NCBI GenBank assembly: GCA_016303095.1
Contig: JAEDMH010000036.1
Span: forward strand, 1 to 19,054
Direction: 5' to 3'
DNA length: 19,054 nucleotides
From: Lentisphaeria bacterium
GTDB taxonomy: Bacteria > Verrucomicrobiota > Lentisphaeria > Oligosphaerales > Oligosphaeraceae
This document shows positions 15,256 to 19,054 of the stretch, in pieces (within the stretch, counting starts at the first letter, position 1; every line of letters starts with the position of its first letter). The notes under the pieces were generated by a model. The model was not told where the DNA came from. It ran no database searches and worked only from the letters and a program-made list of their open reading frames with translations. A program made the position numbers and the translations under genes.

Positions 15256-17502
15256 TCAGGCGGGAATGGTGACGTCGGATTCCAGGAGTTTGAAGATCCG
15301 GGCGAGGGAGTGGATGAAGCCCAGGAGCATGGTCTGGCCCTCGTCCTTCCGTCCCTCCCGGAAGGCCTCCATGATGGACACGGTCTTCTCCGCATGCTCC
15401 AGAAGACCGATGGCCGCCAGCATGCCCTTCAGGCGGTGGAGGAGAGCCAGGGTCTCCTGGGCATTGCCCTGCTGGGCGTAGCTGCCCAGATTGTCCAGGA
15501 GCGGACGCCAGTCGGTCAGAGTCTGGGCCAGGAGCATCTTGATTTCTCCCAGGGAAAGCTGGTATTGCTCCCCCATGAAATTGTGCATGCGTCGGATGGT
15601 GGCCACTTCGGGGGATTCGGCGATTTCCTGCCGGTCGTCCCGCAGTTCCCGCTCCGGGGTGATGCCCAGGGCGTCGGCGATGCAGAGGAGGAGTTGATCC
15701 CGCTCGAAGGGTTTGGGGATGAAGCCGGTGGAGCCTGCCCCCAGGGCCTTCTCCACATCCTCCTGGTAGGCGGAGGCAGTGAGGGCCACGATGGCAGTGG
15801 TGGCGGTGTCAGGCAGCTTTCGGATTTCCCGAATGGCGGTGTAGCCATCCATGATGGGCATCTGGATGTCCATGAAGATCAGGTCGAAATGCTGCTGACG
15901 GCACAGCTCCAGGGCCTCCCGCCCGTTTTCGGCGGTGCGGTAGGGCAGTCCCACGGACTGGCAGATGGTTTCCAGGAGGAAGAGATTGGTGAGGGTGTCG
16001 TCCACCAGGAGGACCCAGTGTTTTTTCAGTTCAGCCCGGGGGAGTTTGACGTGATAGAGATCGGAGAGATGGACCTGTTCCTCGGGCTTGGAAGGCTGGC
16101 AGCACAGGGTGAAGAGGAAGCAACTTCCCTCTCCGGGATTGCTCTTCACCTGGAGAGTGCCTCCCAGCAGCTCCACCAGGGCATGGGAGATGGTCAGCCC
16201 CAAGCCTGTGCCTCCATAGCGCCGGGCGATGGAGACCCCCCCCTGCTCGTAGGGGCGGAACAGGTGCTCCTGCTCGCTGTGGGTCATCCCTATCCCGGAA
16301 TCCCGCACGGCGAAATGCACTTCCAAATCCCCATCGTCCCGTCCCGTCACCCGGATTTCCAGCACCACCTCGCCATGCTCCGTGAACTTCACTCCGTTCC
16401 CCAGAAGATTGTCCAGGATCTGGCGGAGGAGGGAGGGATCTGTGCGCAGGAGGAGAGGGCCCTCCCCGGGAAAATCCAGTTGAACCCGGAGGGATTTTCG
16501 CCGGGCGGCCTGGCGGGCCAGATCCACCCGTTCCTGGGCGAAGGTGCGCAGATCGAAGGTGACGGGGGAAGGGGCCAGTTTTCCAGCCCGCAACTTGGTG
16601 AAGTCCAGGATCTCGTTGATGACGTGGGTGAGGCCTTTGGCGCTGGCGTCGATGATGCGCAGATACTGGCGTTGCTGGTCGTTGAGTTGGGTCGCCTGGA
16701 GATTGGAGAGAAAGCCCAGCAGTCCGTTCATGGGAGTCCGGATCTCATGGGACATGGTGGCGAAGAAGCGCTCCCGGGATTGGGCTTCCTTCCGCACCCT
16801 CCGCAGCAATTCCTCCAGCCCCTGCACCAGGAAGGGATCCTCTCCGGGAGCCGGCTGCCGCGCACTGGAGGTGGCTCCCTCCAGTAACTGGTCGGTGGGC
16901 AGGGAGAGGTAGTTGCCCAGGGTGCGCCTCTGAAGCTCCCTCTGTTGCCACAGGGCATGGAGTCCCCAGGCCGCCGCCAAAAGGAGGGGAAGGGGCCAGA
17001 GGAGGGCCAGAAGCAGGGCGGCCCAGGGATTGCCCTGCAGGGTTTCCTGGAGCGGAAGCAGGCGTGCGTCGACCTTGGCGAAGAGCTGCTGGAGTTCGTC
17101 TAGGATCCGGGCATGATCCCGGGCCTCCGTGAGGGGCAGGAGCTTTTGATCCAGGTCCTGGTTGGCTTGGAGCAGTTCCTGCAGGGTGTCCTGGGGAAGG
17201 ACAGGCTCCCAGCGGGAGAGCTCCTGGAGCCGCTCCGACTGCCGGTTTTGTTCCTCCTTTAGGCTCTCCCGCAATTGGGCCCTGCGATCGGTGCGCCCGT
17301 TGCGCTGGGCGTCCATGGCCATCTGGGCCAAGAACAATTCCCGCCGCCAGCCTTGCTGGAGGCCGGTCAAGGTCAGGGCCGCCTGATGTCGTTCCGCCGC
17401 CTTGGGAACACGCCACGCCGCAAGAAGAGCCAGCAGCAGAAGGTAGGCCAGAAGGCAGGCGAGCCGGAGGCGCACACTTCGGGAGAGGAGGAGAGGAGAC
17501 AT
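15256..17502 (-). CDS. Membrane-bound hybrid sensor histidine kinase with receiver and HPt domains
   Basis: Start chosen at 17502 (748 aa). The frame opens further upstream, but the added 66 residues are low-complexity, and this Met directly precedes the first membrane segment (about 12-31). A helical, Gln/Glu/Arg-rich region (about 32-155) is probably periplasmic, followed by TM2 (about 160-185) and a short linker. The kinase core has SHEIRTPMNG with His252, an N box LDNLLGNGVKF (363-373), DSGIGM (401-406) and GGTGLGL (430-436). The receiver domain has Asp501/Asp502, the phospho-acceptor Asp545 in FMDIQMP, and Lys597 in PKPF. The HPt domain ends the chain with His689 in LLHRLKG. All phosphorelay residues are present, so a His-Asp-His relay to an outside regulator is expected. 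No response regulator is encoded in this window. The signal is unknown. It lies just upstream of the helicase-nuclease pair, with a 16-nt gap. Confidence 0.93.
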   Translation of the reverse strand: MSPLLLSRSVRLRLACLLAYLLLLALLAAWRVPKAAERHQAALTLTGLQQGWRRELFLAQMAMDAQRNGRTDRRAQLRESLKEEQNRQSERLQELSRWEPVLPQDTLQELLQANQDLDQKLLPLTEARDHARILDELQQLFAKVDARLLPLQETLQGNPWAALLLALLWPLPLLLAAAWGLHALWQQRELQRRTLGNYLSLPTDQLLEGATSSARQPAPGEDPFLVQGLEELLRRVRKEAQSRERFFATMSHEIRTPMNGLLGFLSNLQATQLNDQQRQYLRIIDASAKGLTHVINEILDFTKLRAGKLAPSPVTFDLRTFAQERVDLARQAARRKSLRVQLDFPGEGPLLLRTDPSLLRQILDNLLGNGVKFTEHGEVVLEIRVTGRDDGDLEVHFAVRDSGIGMTHSEQEHLFRPYEQGGVSIARRYGGTGLGLTISHALVELLGGTLQVKSNPGEGSCFLFTLCCQPSKPEEQVHLSDLYHVKLPRAELKKHWVLLVDDTLTNLFLLETICQSVGLPYRTAENGREALELCRQQHFDLIFMDIQMPIMDGYTAIREIRKLPDTATTAIVALTASAYQEDVEKALGAGSTGFIPKPFERDQLLLCIADALGITPERELRDDRQEIAESPEVATIRRMHNFMGEQYQLSLGEIKMLLAQTLTDWRPLLDNLGSYAQQGNAQETLALLHRLKGMLAAIGLLEHAEKTVSIMEAFREGRKDEGQTMLLGFIHSLARIFKLLESDVTIPA

Positions 17503-17705
17503 GGGGGGAAAGGAGGAAGGAACGGGAGGAGGAACGAAAACGGGCATCTCCCCAGGCGAATAAGCCGTTGGGGAAGTGCCCGCTTTGGTGGCTGGTATGG
17601 GATGGCGGCGCCCCTTTCTCGGCTTCTGCAGCCCGTCAAGGGAAGAAGAGGAGGAGGCGCCCAGATCCCGGGGCGAACCTGCTTCCTCCCCCGAATCCAA
17701 GGGGG

Positions 17706-17724
17706 GGGGAAAGCGGCTCTCCCC
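17706..17724 (-). terminator. Hairpin after the surface-repeat gene
   Basis: The stem GGGGAAAG (17706-17713) pairs with CTCTCCCC (17717-17724) with one G-U pair across a 3-nt loop. It lies 16-34 nt past the stop at 17740. On the transcribed strand it runs into a nine-C tract, not U. It probably ends or attenuates the short upstream transcript before the kinase gene. The remaining gap to 17503 has no gene that I can support. Confidence 0.4.
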
Positions 17725-17739
17725 AAGGGCGAGAATACC

Positions 17740-18279
17740 CTAGAAGCACATGTTGATGAAGGGGAAGAAGGGGAGGGTGGACTTGGTGGCGATGTTAATG
17801 AGGCCGATCTGCACCCCTTCCAGGAACTCGGTGTAGTTCACCAAGCCCACTTCCAGTCCCCGGAACTCCAGGGAGGTGTTCACCAGGCCCAGCTGGATGC
17901 CGCTGGCCCGGCTGTTGGTGGAGTTCACCGCCCCCACGATGATGCCGCTGGAGGTGTCGGAGAGGTTGACCACGCCCAGCTGCAATCCAGAGAAGGAGCC
18001 GCTGTTGCTGTTGAAGAGGTTCATCTGGAAGGCGGCTACCCGGGCCTCCAAATCGGCGCCCTCTTCCCGGGTGATGGAGACCAGGCCCAGGTCGATGCCC
18101 GTGATCTGGCAGTTGCTGCCGTAGGGAAGGTTGAGCTTCAGGCCGGAAATGGTGATTTCCGGGGGAACCAACTGCAGCTTCGGAGACCAGATGCTCAGCT
18201 GAAGAGCGGTGTTGTCGAAGGCCGGCAGGCTGAGGACGGCGAAGAACAGAAGAACAAGGGTCAGGAGGGCTTTCTTCAT
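17740..18279 (-). CDS. Small exported surface-repeat protein (LA_2272-like repeats)
   Basis: I use the Met at 18279 (179 aa), which gives a signal peptide (MKKALLTLVLLFFAVLSLPA). The frame is open to 18396, but the added residues are Arg/Pro-rich. After residue 55 the protein is built of short repeats of the form G-hydrophobic-x-hydrophobic-G-x-V/I-N: GIDLGLVSI (61-69), GLQLGVVNL (98-106), GIIVGAVNS (112-120), GIQLGLVNT (127-135), GLEVGLVNY (141-149) and GVQIGLINI (155-163). It ends in an aromatic PFFPFINMCF. Such repeats probably form consecutive beta-strands on the cell surface or in the outer membrane. The pattern resembles the family named after Leptospira LA_2272. Function is unknown. 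It has its own upstream region and a downstream hairpin, so it is likely monocistronic. Confidence 0.75.
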   Translation of the reverse strand: MKKALLTLVLLFFAVLSLPAFDNTALQLSIWSPKLQLVPPEITISGLKLNLPYGSNCQITGIDLGLVSITREEGADLEARVAAFQMNLFNSNSGSFSGLQLGVVNLSDTSSGIIVGAVNSTNSRASGIQLGLVNTSLEFRGLEVGLVNYTEFLEGVQIGLINIATKSTLPFFPFINMCF

Positions 18280-18329
18280 GGTGGAAAAGGAGCCAGGGGG
18301 TTGCACGGAAAACAGAAAAGGAATAGGAC

Positions 18330-18357
18330 AGTGTAGAAGCCCTCCACGAGGCCGCAA
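18330..18357 (-). promoter_or_regulatory. Possible sigma70-type promoter for the surface-repeat gene
   Basis: On the minus strand TTGCGG (18352-18357) and TACACT (18330-18335) are spaced by 16 nt. Transcription would begin near 18323, leaving a 5' leader of roughly 40 nt before the ATG at 18279. The -35 box matches the consensus only at TTG. This is the best candidate I see in the stretch but remains weak. Confidence 0.25.
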
Positions 18358-18534
18358 TCGCCCCTGGATCTCCCGGGAAACAGGATATCGGGCCAAAGAA
18401 AGGGACTCCCTGAAAAAACGACACCCCTAAAATTAACCCCCTTTTCCTATTTTGCCCCCTGCCTAACGCCATTTTTAGGTGATCCCACGGCTTTTTGAAG
18501 AAAACACAGAGGACACAGAGAGGGTTAACAGGTC

Positions 18535-18587
18535 GGGCACGGAGTTTAAACACGGAGGGCACGGAGTTTAAACACGGAGGGCACGGA
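18535..18587. repeat. 22-bp tandem repeat, about 2.4 copies
   Basis: One full unit (CACGGAGGGC + ACGGAGTTTAAA) occupies 18551-18572. It is preceded by the last 16 bases of a unit (18535-18550) and followed by the first 15 bases of another (18573-18587). A degenerate relative, CACAGAGGACACAGAGA, lies at 18505-18521. The second long repeat copy carries one full unit and a partial one at 18832-18868. CACGGAG-type words of this kind are common in intergenic DNA of PVC bacteria. Confidence 0.85.
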
Positions 18588-18686
18588 ATCCCCGCTACGC
18601 GGGGCACGAAGACCACGGAGAGGGCAGAGCTTGCTGCGCATGCTCCGCCCTGGGTTCTTTTTGGGGGAAAGTCCTAGAATCTCTAG
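18551..18686. repeat. 136-bp direct repeat, copy 1
   Basis: This block is base-for-base identical to 18832-18967 (offset 281 bp). It contains the 22-bp unit and a perfect hairpin CCCCGC-TAC-GCGGGG (18590-18604). It also contains a longer stem AGGGC-A-GAGC / GCTC-C-GCCCT (18621-18651, one mismatch, 11-nt loop) and a TTCTTTTTGG patch. Beyond 18686 the two copies stay similar through a CTAGA-rich tract but differ by small changes. Confidence 0.95.
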
Positions 18687-18711
18687 GATTTCTAGATTTC
18701 TAGCCCCTCTA
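18674..18711. repeat. CTAG-rich degenerate short repeat
   Basis: Six CTAG words occur in 38 bp, in the contexts CCTAGAAT, CTCTAGGA, TTCTAGAT, TTCTAGCC and CTCTAGGG. A homologous tract follows the second long repeat at 18955-18993. CTAG is normally a rare tetranucleotide in many bacteria, so this density is notable. It probably marks slippage-prone intergenic sequence. Confidence 0.7.
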
Positions 18712-18715
18712 GGGA

Positions 18716-18740
18716 ATCCCCCCCGTTTTGCGGGGGGGAT
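18716..18740. repeat. Perfect hairpin 1 between the long repeats
   Basis: ATCCCCCCCG (18716-18725) pairs perfectly with CGGGGGGGAT (18731-18740) across a 5-nt TTTTG loop. It is the first of three consecutive inverted repeats in the 145 bp separating the two long direct copies. Confidence 0.85.
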
Positions 18741-18748
18741 GGGGGGCA

Positions 18749-18780
18749 ATCCTCCTGAACCCCGGCAGGGGTGGGAGGAT
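18749..18780. repeat. Two-tier hairpin 2 between the long repeats
   Basis: The outer stem ATCCTCC (18749-18755) pairs with GGAGGAT (18774-18780). An inner stem ACCCC (18759-18763) pairs with GGGGT (18768-18772) across GGCA. The tiers are separated by a 3-by-1 internal loop, giving one compact rod. Confidence 0.85.
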
Positions 18781-18787
18781 CGCTAGA

Positions 18788-18815
18788 CGGGGGTGAAGCG
18801 TTGCGAGAACCCCCG
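18788..18815. repeat. Hairpin 3 between the long repeats
   Basis: CGGGGGT (18788-18794) pairs perfectly with ACCCCCG (18809-18815) across a 14-nt loop that itself contains GCG/CGC-like bases. It completes a row of three stems with only 7-8 nt between neighbours. Confidence 0.8.
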
Positions 18816-18831
18816 GAATCTTGGGCGCTGC

Positions 18832-18967
18832 CACGGAGGGCACGGAGTTTAAACACGGAGGGCACGGAATCCCCGCTACGCGGGGCACGAAGACCACGGA
18901 GAGGGCAGAGCTTGCTGCGCATGCTCCGCCCTGGGTTCTTTTTGGGGGAAAGTCCTAGAATCTCTAG
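18832..18967. repeat. 136-bp direct repeat, copy 2
   Basis: Identical to 18551-18686, including both internal hairpins (now at 18871-18885 and 18902-18932). The identity starts at the CACGGAGGG word and ends inside the CTAG-rich tract. No open reading frame in it looks like a transposase, so these are not recognisable ends of an insertion sequence. Recent duplication or gene conversion would explain the perfect match. Confidence 0.95.
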
Positions 18968-19054
18968 ATTTCTAGATCTCTAGCCCCTCTAGCCCCTCCA
19001 GATTTCCAGAGCCTTTTCTCGCCCTTTCTTGCTCCTCCATGTTCACGAGTGGGG

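Larger units (their letters stand above)
18280..19054. other. Long non-coding, repeat-bearing region
   Basis: About 775 bp without a supportable gene. From 18280 to about 18500 it holds the leader of the surface-repeat gene, including an A/T-rich patch at 18420-18475 with the inverted repeat CCTAA/TTAGG. From 18505 a family of CACAGAG/CACGGAG words begins. Beyond this are the two long repeat copies, the hairpin cluster and the CTAGA-rich tracts described separately. Short open frames on both strands here translate the repeats themselves and show no signal peptide, domain or credible start. No tRNA or rRNA was recognised. Confidence 0.7.

Noticed and set aside
15240..15395. A longer helicase frame starting with ATG at 15395
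   Set aside because: The extra 52 codons overlap the 3' end of the kinase gene and give Arg/Pro/Ser-rich sequence. The GTG at 15239 yields the normal XPB N-terminus.
17580..17690. Possible tRNA (a GGTTCG word near a G/C-rich stretch on the minus strand)
   Set aside because: No acceptor stem, anticodon arm or D arm can be drawn around it.
17503..17700. Upstream extension of the histidine kinase to 17700
   Set aside because: The 66 added residues are low-complexity, contain no domain and lie before a Met that fits the first membrane helix exactly.
18505..18868. CRISPR-like array from the repeated CACGGAGGGCACGGAG words
   Set aside because: Units are directly adjacent with no spacers, there are only two to three copies, and no cas genes are present.
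18551..18967. Insertion sequence or composite transposon bounded by the 136-bp copies
   Set aside because: The copies are direct, not inverted, the interior has no transposase frame, and no target-site duplication can be seen.
18495..18983. Short open frames of 60-80 codons in the repeat region
   Set aside because: They are translations of repeat DNA, recur because the DNA is duplicated, and have no credible start or domain.

Overview
The window is high-GC DNA with ten protein-coding genes, all on the minus strand, packed from about 18280 down to the left edge, plus a repeat-rich non-coding stretch at the right end (18280-19054). The gene mix points to a heterotrophic bacterium of the PVC group (Lentisphaerota, Kiritimatiellota or Verrucomicrobiota): runs of secreted DUF4091/GH123-like and GH42-like glycosidases, an AXE1-type esterase, a short 'G-x-G-hydrophobic-N' surface-repeat protein, and intergenic CACGGAGGGCACGGAG-type repeats. 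This placement is inference; there is no rRNA or marker gene to confirm it.

Read in the direction of transcription (right to left): (1) 19054-18280, a non-coding region with two perfect 136-bp direct copies separated by three consecutive hairpins, then a possible promoter. (2) 18279-17740, a small secreted surface-repeat protein followed by a hairpin. (3) 17502-12613, a tight three-gene unit: a membrane hybrid histidine kinase (HK-REC-HPt), an XPB-family DNA helicase starting at a GTG 16 nt after the kinase stop, and a Bax1/DUF790 nuclease overlapping the helicase by 7 nt. (4) 12481-1, six consecutive genes that each begin with a signal peptide: three tandem GH123-like paralogues, a GH42-like glycosidase with a trimerization-like domain, a smaller unassigned TIM-barrel-type glycosidase candidate, and an acetylxylan-esterase (CE7/AXE1) protein cut by the window edge.

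The six secreted enzymes look like one extracytoplasmic glycan-degradation locus: retaining hexosaminidase-type enzymes, beta-galactosidase-like enzymes and a deacetylase would together remove an acetylated or amino-sugar-containing glycan. The substrate is not shown by the sequence, and no transporter or SusC/D pair is present here. The kinase-helicase-nuclease unit is functionally separate, and its composition is the most unusual feature. None of the ten chosen starts has a recognisable Shine-Dalgarno sequence; most are preceded directly by a C-rich pyrimidine tract. Several gene borders hold GC-rich hairpins without a clear U tract.
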